A DNA stretch of 64,000 bases from Physcomitrium patens (Eukaryota > Streptophyta > Bryopsida > Funariales > Funariaceae): assembly GCF_000002425.4 (NCBI RefSeq), contig NC_037266.1, forward strand, positions 10,773,817-10,837,816, in the 5' to 3' direction. The translations under genes and the position numbers were made by a program. Shown here one piece after another: positions 37,297 through 49,263 of this stretch. A model generated the notes under the pieces. The model saw only the letters and a program-made list of their open reading frames with translations, did not search any database and was not told the origin of the DNA. Numbering within the stretch: the stretch's first letter is position 1; every line of letters begins with the position of its first letter.

Positions 37297-38760
37297 TTAT
37301 CTTGATTTTGATGGATGTCGTCGATGAAAAGCCTCCACCGCCTTTGCTGCATTTTCAAGATTCTTTACTGACTTCCATGTACGTTCACTAACATCATATC
37401 CATGCCAATGGATAAGATATTCTAATTTCTTTTGGTGCCGCCTTGAATCTATGACTTCTTCTACTTTGAACTCTTCATTATTGTCTACTTCTATAGGAGG
37501 AAGTGGAGCTTGTCTTCTTTTTGATATGTCCACTATCTTGTATGGTTCAAGAAGAGACATGTGAAATACTAGATGGATTTTCGTTGACTCTCGTAGGTAT
37601 AAACGATATGCAACTGGATTAATTTGTACAGAAATAGAAAATGGTCCAAGCCTTTGATAGTCCAACTTGTCACAAGGACGAGTGGTCTTGATATTGCAAC
37701 AAAGTAACTATACCTTGTCACCTATATAGAATGGTGGTTGTTCTTTTCAATAGACATCCGCATTGTCCTTTTGTTGTTCTAGAGCTTCTTTTAACTGCAC
37801 CTTTATTATTGCATGCAGCTCTGAAAAATGAATTGCCAAATCTTTTGCTGCAAGATAATCAACTTTTGAAAAGTCAAAAGTATCAAGTCGTGGATAATAA
37901 CCATAATTAGTAAAAAAGGGTATTTATTTTATAAAATAATGTATCATATTATTATAAGTAAACTCTGCCAATGGTAAAAGAGTTGTCCAATCATCTTGTT
38001 GGTAGTTGATGGTATATCTTAAATACTACTTCAAAACTTCATTAACATGCTCCATTTGTCCATTAGTTTGAGGATGGAATGTCGGAGATAGTTTTATATC
38101 CACTTTTAGGATCATGAAAAGAATCCACCAAAATCTTGATCTAAATTGAGTTCCTCTATCTGATATTATATCCTTGGATAATTAATGATAGTAATAGATA
38201 TTATTAAGAAAGAGCTTAGTTGTTTCTTCACCTTTGATGGATTTTGTACATGATACAAAATATGCCATCTTGATAAAATGATCAACTATCACAAATATAG
38301 AGTCATAAGAACTTGAGATTGGAAGATCCGTGATGAAATCCATAGAAACAGAAGACCATAGTTGTTCTGGAATGGATAATGGCTGAAGAAGTCTATAAGG
38401 TTGATGACGAGGAGTTTTTGGTCTTAAGCAAATATCACAAGATTGTACAAAATCTTTGACTGCTTTCTACATTTGGGGCCACCAAAAGTCGCTAGATAAT
38501 AGTTCCAAAGTTTTATTGTATCTAAAATGTCCTATTGCTGGAAAGTCATGACGAGCTTGAAGAACACGTAATCAAGCTTCGCCTTCTAGAACATATAGGT
38601 ATTCTTTGAAATATAGTAGATTATTCTTGAATTCAAACTTAAAAGTATCATGAGACTTTGGAGGATTTTTCTTAATATCACAAATAAGAGGATTAGAAGA
38701 CATATTTGATTTAACTTGCTTAATGAAAGTTGAATCAACAATTTGTGTTGATTTCATTGC
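37297..38760 (-). pseudogene. D integrase and chromodomain
   Basis: From high to low coordinates: linker (38757-38572), zinc-binding part HDFPAIGH and CDICLRPK (about 38540-38420), core with MDFITDLP (near 38340), SDRGTQF (near 38165) and NGQMEHVN (near 38060), so the D,D,E triad is present; then the GPF/Y-like segment (LGPFSISVQINPVAY, 37665-37605) and a chromodomain (YLIHWHGYDVSERTW, near 37410) ending RRHPSKSR. A few stops break the frame. The chromodomain would have guided insertion through histone marks, the defining trait of chromoviruses. Confidence 0.88.
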
Positions 38761-40300
38761 TCGAAGATGAAGATGCTCTGACTTGAAGAGAATTATCCAT
38801 TGTTAATTGAAAGCAACATCTCCTTCTTTTGATGCAAGATAAGATTATCTAGAGATTGTATTTGACAAATCTTATTGTTTTCTTGGTCGATAAGTGATCT
38901 TGAATTCGAATCTTGATAAAGATATATTCAAGCAAATTTGGCGACGATTCAAAATACATGCTGACATAAAATATTTAAGATTCTTGTGATCCATATATAC
39001 GATGATCGGGTTACAAGCACCTTCTAGATAATGGTGCTATTTTTAAAATGAATCCATAATTACATGAAGTTTTTTGTCATGAATCTTGTAATTGATCTCG
39101 TCTATTGAAATTTTTTTGGAATGAATAACTATTGAATGAATTTTATCATCTATTTTTATTTGTGACAATACGGCACCCAAAGCAAAGTCTGATGCATCTG
39201 TTTCCATAAAAAATGGCTTAGAAAACTCAATGTGATATAAGATTGGTGCAAAAACAAAGGTTATCTTTAAAGCTTCAAATGCTACTTCCGCTTCTTAATT
39301 CCATTGAAGTTTGTCTTTATAAGTCAAATATATAAGTGGAGCTGCAACTTGAGAGAAATCTTTGATGAAGATCCGATAGTAGTTGGCAAATTCTAAAAAG
39401 CATTGGATATCTTTTATCATTTTAGGATCTTCCAATCCATAATAGTTTGAATTTTCTTAGGATCTATCATAAGTCTATCATTTGAAATGATGTTTCTTTA
39501 GAAGTCGACTTGAATAGTGTGAAATATATACTTTTCTATCTTGATATAGAGTCTCGCATCTTTTCATTTTTGTAACATATAATTAAGATGAGGTTCATAT
39601 TCTTTTCTATTTTTAGAATAGATTAAGATGTCATCTAGGTAATAGACAATAAAATCATCTAAAAACTCCCAAAAAACATCATTTATTAGATGTTGGAATG
39701 CTACTTGTGCATTTATAAGTCCAAAAGGCATAACATTATATTCGAAATGTCCATACCTTATTTGAATTTCAATCTTCCATTCATCTCCTTCTTTGATGTA
39801 TACTAGATTGTATGCTCTTTGTAGATCTATTTTTCTATATATCTTCGCTTCATTCAACTAATCAAGGAGTCTAACTATCAAAAGTAGCGGGTACTTGTTC
39901 TTGATGGTGATTTTGTTGAATCCTTAATAATTGACACACATCCACAATGATCCATCTTTTTTCTTCATAAATAAAATTGGAGCTCCTATTAGAGATTTGG
40001 AATGGCGTATGAAATTCTTAGCTACATTTTCTTCAATATACTCCTTGAATTCAGCCAACTCATTTTGTGATAAATTATAGATTGGTACAAATAGCAATTA
40101 TGCTCCTTGTTGAAGGTCAATTGAGCAGTTATATGAATGATATTCCAAAAGAGTATCTGCATTTTTTTTTTCAAATACATCTTGAAAATCTTGATATTGA
40201 CTTGGAATGCCACTTGAAGTCTTTCCACCAGTAGAAATAGGTGTGGCATAAATGATACAAGGTGATTCTTCTTTTGTAACATTCAAGAAAGCTCTTGCAC
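38761..40300 (-). pseudogene. D reverse transcriptase and RNase H
   Basis: RT open piece 39857-39564 contains LINDVFWEF and the intact YYLDDILIYS catalytic box near 39640; the N-terminal RT part (40286-39860) holds MKKKDGSL and the NxY-G segment. RNase H follows toward 38900 but is decayed. Stops lie after LNYMLQK (39564) and elsewhere. It would have made cDNA in cytoplasmic particles. Confidence 0.85.
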
Positions 40301-40542
40301 CTACAAATATAGATTTGATTATACTAGACTTATGACTTTCTACTTGATTAACTATACTCTTAGTTATACTTTTAGAAAAAGTTGAGACTACAAGAAGTCC
40401 AATCTATTTTAGGATTATATTTTTTTAGCCATGATAAACCTAAAACGACTAGATTAAAAGGAGATCTAATGATATTAGATATTACAAAGCTACTATGACC
40501 ATTAGTTGCTACTTCTATAGGAAGGATTTCATGAGTAACATC

Positions 40543-41790
40543 TCATGAAGACAACAGATGACCATCTATGACTTCTACATGAATAGGTTTAGTTTTCTTC
40601 ACTAAAAGTATGCTATGTCTTTTAGTAAATTTTTCATCTAAGAAACATGTTGAGGCTCTTGAATCTAGCAAGACAAAGGCTTTATAATATTTAGGTCCTA
40701 GAATAATATTTATCGTAAAACATGGAATGGCTTCTGAGGAGAAAATATGACCTTCATTAGGCATTGTACAAGGTTTCAGCTGCACGGTCCCTATTGTAGC
40801 TGGACAAATTTGTTTTTCAACATACTATTTTCTTTGATCATCGTACTCCTCATTTTATAGTTATATTGCTTCTTTGGACAATGTTGAGCAGTGTGTTTAG
40901 ATTCTCCATAATATAAGCACAATCCTTTCTAACGACGACAAGTCTTTTCTTGGTCAGTAAGAGGTTTGAAACGTATTGCATCTATTTGTATATCTTCTAC
41001 TTTTGAATGTATGTATTGAAGAGATGTTGGTAATACCATTGAATTATAATAACGTTGAGGTTCACTTGTATGATTCTGAGATCAAAATTCAAAAAGACCA
41101 ATTTCACACTTTGCAGCAAAGTCAATTGCTTGACTTAATGTTTGAGGATCACATAAGTTGAGTATTAATTTTTTTATCTCATATTGTAATCCATAGAGAA
41201 ATTGGCTAATAAGTGCAGCATCATTCCACTTAATATTAGTTACAAGTTATCAAAACTGAGAAGTGTACAACATTATTAATTGATTGCCTTGTCGTAAAAT
41301 ACAGATCTTGTTGGTTGCAACACGAATTGCATCATGTTTTCTATACATGGATCAAAACTTCACCCAAAAAGCCTCCAGATTATCCAATATTGGATCTCAT
41401 CGTTCAAAAAAAGATGAAAATCATGATAATGTTGAACCTGAAAGTAGCATACCAATGAATCTAACTTGCAATCTTGGAGTTGGATAGCTTTGGGATTGAA
41501 GTTTAATCACAAGTTATATTTGATTGATAAATCCTCTAAACTTTGATCTGGTACCATCAAACTTCTCGGGTAGGGCAATTCTAGATTTTCTAACATTAGA
41601 AGGATGTTCTACTATAGAAGAAGGAACATGATTTGGTATAGATATTGAAGTAGCTTCAATCATTTTTATATCTTTACTTTCTGCCAATCTTATTGCTCTT
41701 TGTAGTCGTAAATTGAATTGATGCATCGCAAGCATTAATTCTCTCAATTGTTCTTGCATTTGTGCCATTGCATTCTCCATTTCAATAAGT
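40543..41790 (-). pseudogene. D gag and protease
   Basis: Gag start region 41780-41514 (MENAMAQMQEQLREL, LPEKFDGTRSKFRGF, the usual chromovirus gag pattern). A knuckle at 40878-40919 reads CLYYGESKHTAQHC, where the second Cys is Tyr. The protease piece 40785-40543 has LLDSRASTCFLDE near 40660, DSG changed to DSR. Frames are interrupted between these pieces. Antisense frames such as 41284-41487 are shadows. Confidence 0.82.
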
Positions 41791-42008
41791 TCTACTATAA
41801 TAACACTTAAAAATAAAGATGTCTAATATCACTCTAGACAAATAAAAGAAAGGACTTAAAAATAAAAAAAATACTAAAGACAATATTAATTTAGAAGAAG
41901 ATAATCTACAACTTCTAATACGCTTATGTCTTATCAAGAGAAAGGGATAATCCATACTTAATCAAGATTAGATAAAGCTCTGATATTGTAAGTGTACTCT
42001 TGCCAATC

Positions 42009-42566
42009 TGTCAAGAATAAGAACTTAATAAAAACAAATAAACAAGTGATACTTCTCTCAAAGAAAGATGTCAAAATAGAAATAATTCAATATGTATATT
42101 AAAAAAGAAACTGAAATAGCTATTGCTAAAAGACGAGAAAATTAGAGATCCTTGAAACTAGACTAGAAGCAAGAAAGTAGTTGACAAGAGTGAAGAGGGC
42201 TTCACTCTTGTCTCTATATATACTATCTAACTAGGGGCTATGTAGTAATATTCTATAGGACCTCCAATATGTGTTGACTTTGTAGGATACATGCCTTGAC
42301 TTACAATGCAAGTTTTTCTATATATGGGCTACATAGTTAGCTTGGTCTTCAAGCTAACAACATGTGTGGCACATGGCCAACTTATTGACTATGTTTTTAA
42401 TCCAAAAAATCAATTAAAGACACCTATAAAGTCAAAGTAGCATCTATAAAGCTTCTAGGAAGCTTCTATAGCAAATATTATAGAATTAACTTACTTTTAC
42501 TTACTTTTACGTACTTCTACGTATTTAAACATATATTTACTCACTTACATGCATATGTTCGTGACA
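42009..42566 (-). repeat. D 5' LTR
   Basis: Plus-strand TGTCAAGAATAAG to GTTCGTGACA. On minus, the nearest initiator-Met-like primer match (TATCAGAGC, 41977-41985) starts 23 bases after the LTR end rather than next to it. Confidence 0.9.
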
Positions 42567-42571
42567 ATAGG

Positions 42572-42847
42572 AAATTTTTAAAGATTCTAATAGGCTTTAG
42601 TTGATTTAAGAAGTTGCCAAAAAAAGATCTTAGGCTTGCTTTGTTTCTAAGCCTCATAAAAACTTCTCAAGAAGCTTCCTAGGACCTAATATATATAGGA
42701 ATCAAGGTTGAAGAAATCTTTAGTCTTCACAATTCATTTCTTATGGTCTAGCTACGACTTTCTTACTTTTTATCCAATTATTATTCTAATATTGAGTTAA
42801 TTCCATTTCTTGATCTTGAATCTTTGTCTTGTATATGATCCCTAATA
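42572..42847 (+). repeat. G 5' LTR, second half
   Basis: Colinear with 62590-62869 and ends CCCTAATA (CA mutated to TA). Directly after it, TTTATCGAGAGC at 42849-42860 is a degenerate match to the initiator-Met primer-binding site TGGTATCAGAGC. Confidence 0.8.
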
Positions 42848-43019
42848 ATTTATCGAGAGCATTTTAAAATAATATTAGAAGCTTGATTTTTCTTGATAGA
42901 AAGTAGATTATTCTTTTTCTTGGAAGTACTATAGCATTCTAGAGATTATGAGTTATCTTCCTACAGACTAATATTGTTTTTTTCTTAATATTATTTTAAT
43001 TTTTTTCTTTATACCATAG

Positions 43020-43024
<5 letters not shown>

Positions 43025-43072
<48 letters not shown>
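43025..43072 (+). repeat. 48-base T homopolymer in the G leader
   Basis: An uninterrupted run of T, 31 bases before the gag start codon. Confidence 0.97.
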
Positions 43073-43103
43073 CCTTTGAATGAGTATGTAACTCTAATTT
43101 TTT

Positions 43104-44251
43104 ATGGCAGAAGGTAAAAAAATCAATATGATAGAGTCTAAAGAAATCAAGTTTGATTCTATTATTAATACTCTTGAAGCATTGAAGATTAGGACAAATA
43201 TTTTATCAAAGCAAAATGAAGAACTATATATGATCATACATAATGATTAAAGAGTGGGAGTGCCTCAATTTCCATATTAAATGATAATAGAGGTTCCAAA
43301 TTTTCAAATGACTATATCTACTTCAATAAACAAGAGAGGTGCATTCACTCAAGGTAATGATCTAATAACAATAATAGTAAAAGAACCAAGGATTAGCCTT
43401 CCAAAAAAGTTTGATGATACCTATTCAAAATTTTGTGGCTTTGTAAATGAAGTACAACTAATTACCTTGCTTCAACCTCAATGATATTCCACTGAAGTAT
43501 CTTGTATTGGTGTGGTTGGAACCTTGCTCTTAAATCAATCTTTATCTTCATTTGCTCTATTATTTGAAAAGAATTCTCTTATATTACACAATTTTGAAGC
43601 ATTTTTGGCAATATTTGTAGAAGCATTTAGTGAACATAATAATATTCATTCTTTAACAATTAAAATTTGAAGCCTTTGATAAAAAAATGTGTTTTGTATC
43701 AATGTATGCCTCAAATTTTTGACAACTACTATCTGATATAAATTGGGGAGAAGATGCATTGATGAGCTAATTTCATTGGGGATTAAGAGACAATATCAAA
43801 GACTTATTATTATCTATGCTAGATTCTCAAATACTCAATGAAGCCATTAGTCAAGCTATGAAGTACGACAATCATTTATTTGAATAATGACAAGATAAAC
43901 TTTCTTCAATTATACCACATGTATATATCAATTATTTTGCAGCTTCTTCACCATCCAATTCTAATGAACATTTGGAAGAAAAAGATATGCAAATTGATGT
44001 AGTTTGCTTCAATGCTTTTTTTGAGCAAGAAAAAAAGCATCGAAGAAAACTTGGCATATGCTTATATTATGAAAAACCTGATAACAAGGTTGATAATTGT
44101 TCAGAGAAATGGCCGTGTACATATCAAACAAGGACTGTAGCTACATCATCAAAAGATTTGTAGGAAAATAATGATGTCTAACTATAGTAGGTACCATGTG
44201 GTTGGATTCTTTACTATCATAAACCAAAAAAGATCATGTACTCTCTGCTAG
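43104..44251 (+). pseudogene. G gag, broken
   Basis: Starts MAEGKKINMIESKEI at 43104. PRISLPKKFDDTYSKFCGF (near 43390-43440) matches the gag pattern seen in D. The knuckle at 44059-44100 reads CLYYEKPDNKVDNC, with Cys to Tyr and His to Asn changes. Stops occur at 43249 and later. The reading is cut at 44252 by an F-type LTR before the protease. Confidence 0.8.
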
Positions 44252-45839
44252 CTGTTGTCGTGTTGTAACAAGACTATATGGTGAAAATATAAATAAAAAA
44301 GATTTTATTAATATTTAGTCATCTTGGATGTTAGAAATAGTGGCTAATTCTAGTACCAATATTCAAGGGCCAGTTAATATCACCCTATTGCAAGCTATAC
44401 CACCGTATGTGACATCAACAATATGCTCTATTGGTGTCATCAAATCAAGTACCTTCCATACCAATAGGACTACCAGGATCATTTTCTAACCCTATATGGA
44501 ACAAGCCTAGTAGGTATATATCGGTGGAGACACCGAATATACTTGATGGAGGTACAAGAAGACCACTTTGTTGTTTCTATTGTAGACAGATTGGTCATTA
44601 TGCTAGTGAATGTTCCAATTTTAGAGCTAGTGATGATTATGTGCCAGTGTGTGGAAATTACAAGCAATCGGGGCATACTTATCAGTAATGTAATGCTCCG
44701 TTCAATTTCAATAATTGAGATCAACAGATTCAAAGCTAAGAAAAAAATTGAGGAGATAAATCGAGGACCTCAAGATTTTCTAGTAAATTGGATGGAATGT
44801 ATCGAAGCCGTTCTTATCAAGAGTCGACAAAAGAAAAAAGAACCAATTCAATATTTGAGTGAGCTTAATGCAAAGGGCCAATTTGATCCAATTACGGGGA
44901 GATCCAATCCAGGTCCTGTTACGGGCCTCTTACCCAGTATGAGACGTGACTCAATTGGGCAACCCAATGAGGTCCCGATTACGGAGGCTTCGGTTCTATT
45001 TCAAGTTGTTCCGTTCTCTATGCTATTCTAGAGAAACGTCCTTTCTGTAGAAAGATCCTCTTAGAGGTGAGAATTCCATGGAAGCATGTTCTGTTGTTCC
45101 AATTCCAAGTCCAGGGCAGAAGAATAGGAGACCTCATGGAGTTAAAAGAAAAGAGAGGAAAAATAAGAGTGCATTATGAGATCAAGATTTTGAGATTGGA
45201 GAGTTAGCTTCAAGCACCTTCGAAAGGTGTAAGACTTGGTTTTCATAGGATTTGGAGGACTTTGCAATCATTGTTCAAAGTCAGTGTTTTTATTGGTGAT
45301 TTGGATTTTTTGCAATAAAATTAAGGCTAGTACTCTTGATTCTTTTGTGAAATTGGAGAAACATGTGCAGTTAAAATTTTAGAGATGTTTAGATGGTTGA
45401 GTATGCAAAGAGCATGCAAAAATTTGTATTAATCTAATAGTACGAATAGAGGATATTTGATATCAGAAGTCGACATATTGAGGTTGTTTAGGGTTTCTAT
45501 AATATCTAGAGATCTATCAACTGGAATAAGGTGAATTTTGACGTGGTAAGTTGGAGACTTAAAGATGGAGCTGCATACAAAGTTGAATGAGAATTAATAG
45601 TTGGAAAAGAAGAAATTACAATTCAAAGTTCATCATCAACTTTCTAGGCAACGGTCAAGGGACATCAATGTGGATTTACGGCATTTTCTTGCAATCTGTA
45701 AGTTGAATTGGATTGAAACTTCTTGAGCCTTTAGAAGACTTGTAAAGACATTAGTGGTAGAAGTTTTACAACAATCAGATAGTCAGATTGAAAATTACAA
45801 CTTGCCAAAGCTCGTTGTCTAGGATTAGGATTTAAAAAT

Positions 45840-45877
<38 letters not shown>

Positions 45878-46135
45878 TAATACTAATAAAAATAAAATAA
45901 AATAAAACTAACAAATAACAAAAGAATTTGTGCTTATAATATCTTGAAGTTATTAAAAATAGTATTTCTAAGCACTTTGTATTGGGATTAAGCTTTTATA
46001 TTGAAATCCAAAATAGTTTGTATTTAGATAGTTGAAATCCACTAGACTACTTAGATACTTACAAAACATCATTTTATCTTCCACAACCAGATGCTCGATG
46101 AATTCTTAAGCAAGATAGCACGTAATACGATACCA
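44252..46135 (+). mobile_element. C2 LTR of the F lineage with inserted gag fragment
   Basis: First 95 bases align with the start of the F LTR read on minus, and 44875-46135 aligns with the rest, including the repeated CCTCTTACCCAGTATGAGAC-type segments (44925-45000), the ACTCTTGATTCTTTTGTGAAAT stretch (split here; near 45330) and the terminus. It lies between gag and protease of G. The central 44345-44870 is foreign to the LTR (see the zinc-knuckle entry). Terminal bases TGTTGTCG and GATACCA. Confidence 0.7.
44345..44870 (+). pseudogene. gag zinc-knuckle fragment inside an LTR
   Basis: A perfect CCHC knuckle (CFYCRQIGHYASEC, 44572-44613) is followed by a second degenerate one (CGNYKQSGHTYQ, then a stop and C). 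Upstream is Pro/Ser-rich sequence. It differs from the knuckles of G, D and F, so it comes from another retroelement gag. It interrupts homology to the F LTR on both sides. Confidence 0.65.
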
Positions 46136-47992
46136 TTTCCATTATTTTACTATACTTGTATAATTAAGAGTCACAAAACTAGAGTATCATGCATTACTTG
46201 ACTCGGGAGCCTTTGCATGTTTTATTGACAAAGATTTTTTTAGATCACACAAAATCTATATAGTCAAAAAAATCCAAAGCCGTATATATAGAAGTAATAG
46301 ATGGTCAATCTTTATCCTTTGTAGATGTCACTCACGAGAGAATTCTATTAGAATTAATCTTTGACAACCATAGCAGTTAAGTAGTATTCAACGTCATTAG
46401 GTCACTATCAAGTCTAGTCATTTTAGGACTCTCATGCCTTGAAAAATACAATCAATGGATAAATTAGATATCCCAAAAGTTAGAATTTTTTCTAATAGAT
46501 CATAGAATCTCAAGATCTATGAAAAATATCTTAACACCCGATAAGCCAAAACTTAAATAATATTTATTTATTGAAGCTAGAGCATTTGTGAAGATTGCCA
46601 AATATGGTACTATATTTACTCTCTATGTAAATCCATGATCAGAACTTGTAGTTGTTACAACAAAAATTCTAGAAGCATATAAAGATTTTACAGATATATT
46701 TGTAAAGAAAAATGTGGACATCATGTTGAAGCATTATACCTATAATTGTGCAATTGACCTTCAAGAAGGTATTCAACTACCATTTAGATCCATCTACAAT
46801 TTATTCCAAAATGAGCTTGCAACTTTAAAAGAATATATTGATGAAAATTTGGCTAAGAATTTCATTTGATATTCGAAGTCGCCAGTTTATATTCTAATAT
46901 TATTTGTGAAGAAGAAAGATGGATCTTTACAAATGTATATCAATTATTGTGGTCTTAATAAAATCACGATAAAGAATTGATATCTATTGCCATTGATATC
47001 TAGACTTCTTGATCAATTTAGTCAAGCAAAGATCTTTACGAAGTCTGATCTACAAAGCATATATAACTTAGTATGCATTAAAGATGGAGATGAATAGAAG
47101 ATAGTATTTTGCACCAGGTATCGATATTTTGAAAACAATATCATACCTTTTGGACTTATCAATATACTAGCCATATTTTAATATTTAATGAATGACATAT
47201 TTTATAAGCATCTCAAAAACTTTGTTGTGATGTATTTAGATGATATTCTAATCTTTTTCAAGAATCCAAAAGACTACAAAAAATATTTCTACTTTGTATT
47301 AGAAAAACTACAAAGTGCTCGACTATATGCTAAACTGGAGAAGTGAATATTTCATGTACCTGAAGTCAAATTTATTAGATATATTATTTTCAACAAAGGC
47401 CTTTTTATGGATCTAAAGAAAATACAAGCAAACATCGATTGGACAAAGCCAAAAATTGTACATGATGTCTAATGCTTTTTTGAATTTATAAATTTCTATA
47501 TGATTTTTGTTAGAAATTATTCTAAGATTGCTGCTCCACTTATATAGTTGACATGCAAAGATAAGTTAGATTGGCACTCTGAAGTAGAGAAAGCTTTTCA
47601 AAGCTTAAAAGATGATTTTGCAATAGCTCCAATTTTGATATATCTATATTTTAAGAAGTCCTACTCTATGGAGATTGATGTGTTAGATTTTATATTAGAA
47701 GCAATCCTGTCGCAATATAGAAAAGATGACAAACTTTATCTAATTACATTCTATTCTAAAAAATTTTCAATGGCGGAATTCAACTATAAAATCTATTATA
47801 AAGAATTATTTGCTATCATGGATTTTTTCCAAGAATAGTGCCACTTTCTTGAAGGCACCTCTCATCAGGTGACTATATATACACATCATAAGAATCTTGA
47901 ATATTTTATTTCAACTTGAGTCTTGAACCATTGCCAAGCTTATTGGAGTATATCTTTATCATAATTTGATTTTGCATCACGTATCAATCCGG
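46136..47992 (+). pseudogene. G protease, RT and RNase H, broken
   Basis: Protease: LLDSGAFACFIDKDF near 46200, with the catalytic DSG intact. [21 protein letters not shown] (46910-46965), [12 protein letters not shown] (47040-47075), YLDDILIFF catalytic box near 47238. RNase H: open piece 47548-47838 with MEIDVLDF and FNYKIYYKELFAIM. Stops at several conserved positions (for example 46868 and 47096) inactivate it. The RNase H end is cut by element F at 47993 and continues at 56380. Confidence 0.85.
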
Positions 47993-49200
47993 TGTCGTAT
48001 TACGTGCTTTCCTGCTCGAGAACGCGCCGGGCATGTGGCTGTAGAAGGTAGTATGGAGATTCACCAATATTCAAGCAGTCTATCTGTTTTTGACTGTTGG
48101 AATATAAACGACTGCAAGAATATACTGTAAATCTATACGGATGCCCTTCGACTGCTTGTCAAAGTCCTTTTTGGTCCAGTCGGTAGGTCTCTAGACGTTA
48201 CAGAGAACCCCGAACAACCCAAACTGCTAATCTTTGATATCGCTTTATACTCACGATCTTGTATCTACTGACTGTCAACTTAGATTAACCCAATAAATTT
48301 CATTCACTCCGCATATTCAATCCTATAGACACCCTTTTAATTCTTCAATCACAGACGTAACTTCGATTTCACAAAACAGTCAAGAGTAATCAAGCTCATT
48401 TCATTAAAAATCCCGATTTACCATTACAACACTTCGACTATTCAGCAACGATTGCCTGAGTCTTCTCAAAATCCTATGAAGAAAAAAAAACCCCAATTCT
48501 CTGTCTTTTTTCCCCGTTGCGAAGCATGAAGCTAGCTCTCCGACCCTTCTTCCAAAACCTTATTCTTCCCCCCTTCATTTCTTAACCTATCCTCCCCTTT
48601 AACCCTAATTCTCCTCTCTTTCAAACCCTAGCCTCTGAATTTCTTCAATCTTCCGTCTTGGATCCAAAATCGGTTCCCGCCGTCAAAGCTTTCTCCTCCA
48701 TTTTTACCTTTAAGAGATCTTTTTACCGAAAGGACGTTTTCGGAATGGCACAAAGGACGGAACAGCCTGAAACAAAATCGAAGCCCTGTAATCGGGACCA
48801 CATTGAGTCGCCCGACCAATTCAAGTCTCATATTGGTTAAGAGGCCAGTAGTAAGACCTGGATGTTCCCATAATTAGACCGCATTGGGTTGCCCGACCAA
48901 GTCAGGTCTCATATTGGGTAAGAGGATCTAGATTGGATGTCTTGAAATTGGATCCAATTGGCTCTTCGAACCAGGTTCACCCGTCGTTGAATTGGTCCTT
49001 TTCCTTTCTACTGACTCCCGTTATTGAAATTCAATGGAGCATTTTAATATGCTCCGACTGACTGTAACGAGGTGACTGACCCTGGCCTCTCAATATTTGC
49101 ATTGAAATTGGTCGTTGCTCCCAATATTTGAGGTAACTAAATATTAATAAAAGTCCCCTTTCTTTATATTTTCACGATATATTCGTATTACAATACGACA
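47993..49200 (-). repeat. F 3' LTR
   Basis: Matches 55167-56374 end to end at equal length. Short open frames inside (48628-48831 minus, 48658-48840 plus) recur in the other LTR and carry no motif. The other copy also has a TATA-like TATAAAG on minus. Confidence 0.95.
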
Positions 49201-49215
49201 TCTATCCCCCTCTGA
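49201..49215 (-). promoter_or_regulatory. F polypurine tract
   Basis: Read on minus, TCAGAGGGGGATAGA directly precedes the 3' LTR. It primes plus-strand DNA synthesis in LTR elements. Similar tracts adjoin the B4 and C1 LTRs. Confidence 0.85.
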
Positions 49216-49263
49216 ACTTGTGCATCCTCCGGTATGCACCAATTTATCCAATTGCTGTTTGAT

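Larger units (their letters stand above)
36182..42566 (-). mobile_element. D, nearly full-length Ty3/gypsy chromovirus
   Basis: 6385 bases bounded by LTRs of 557 and 558 bases (36182-36738, 42009-42566) and perfect 5-bp target duplication ATAGG (36177-36181, 42567-42571). Minus-strand order: gag, CCHC-like knuckle, protease, RT, RNase H, integrase, chromodomain. LTRs differ at roughly 8 percent of sites by eye, so the insertion is older than F. It lies inside the 5' LTR of G, hence it is younger than G. Reading frames are broken, though RT and integrase catalytic residues survive. Confidence 0.93.

Noticed and set aside
48628..48840. Short frames repeated at 55802-56014
   Set aside because: The repetition reflects the two LTRs of F; no domain and no reason to expect coding within the LTR.
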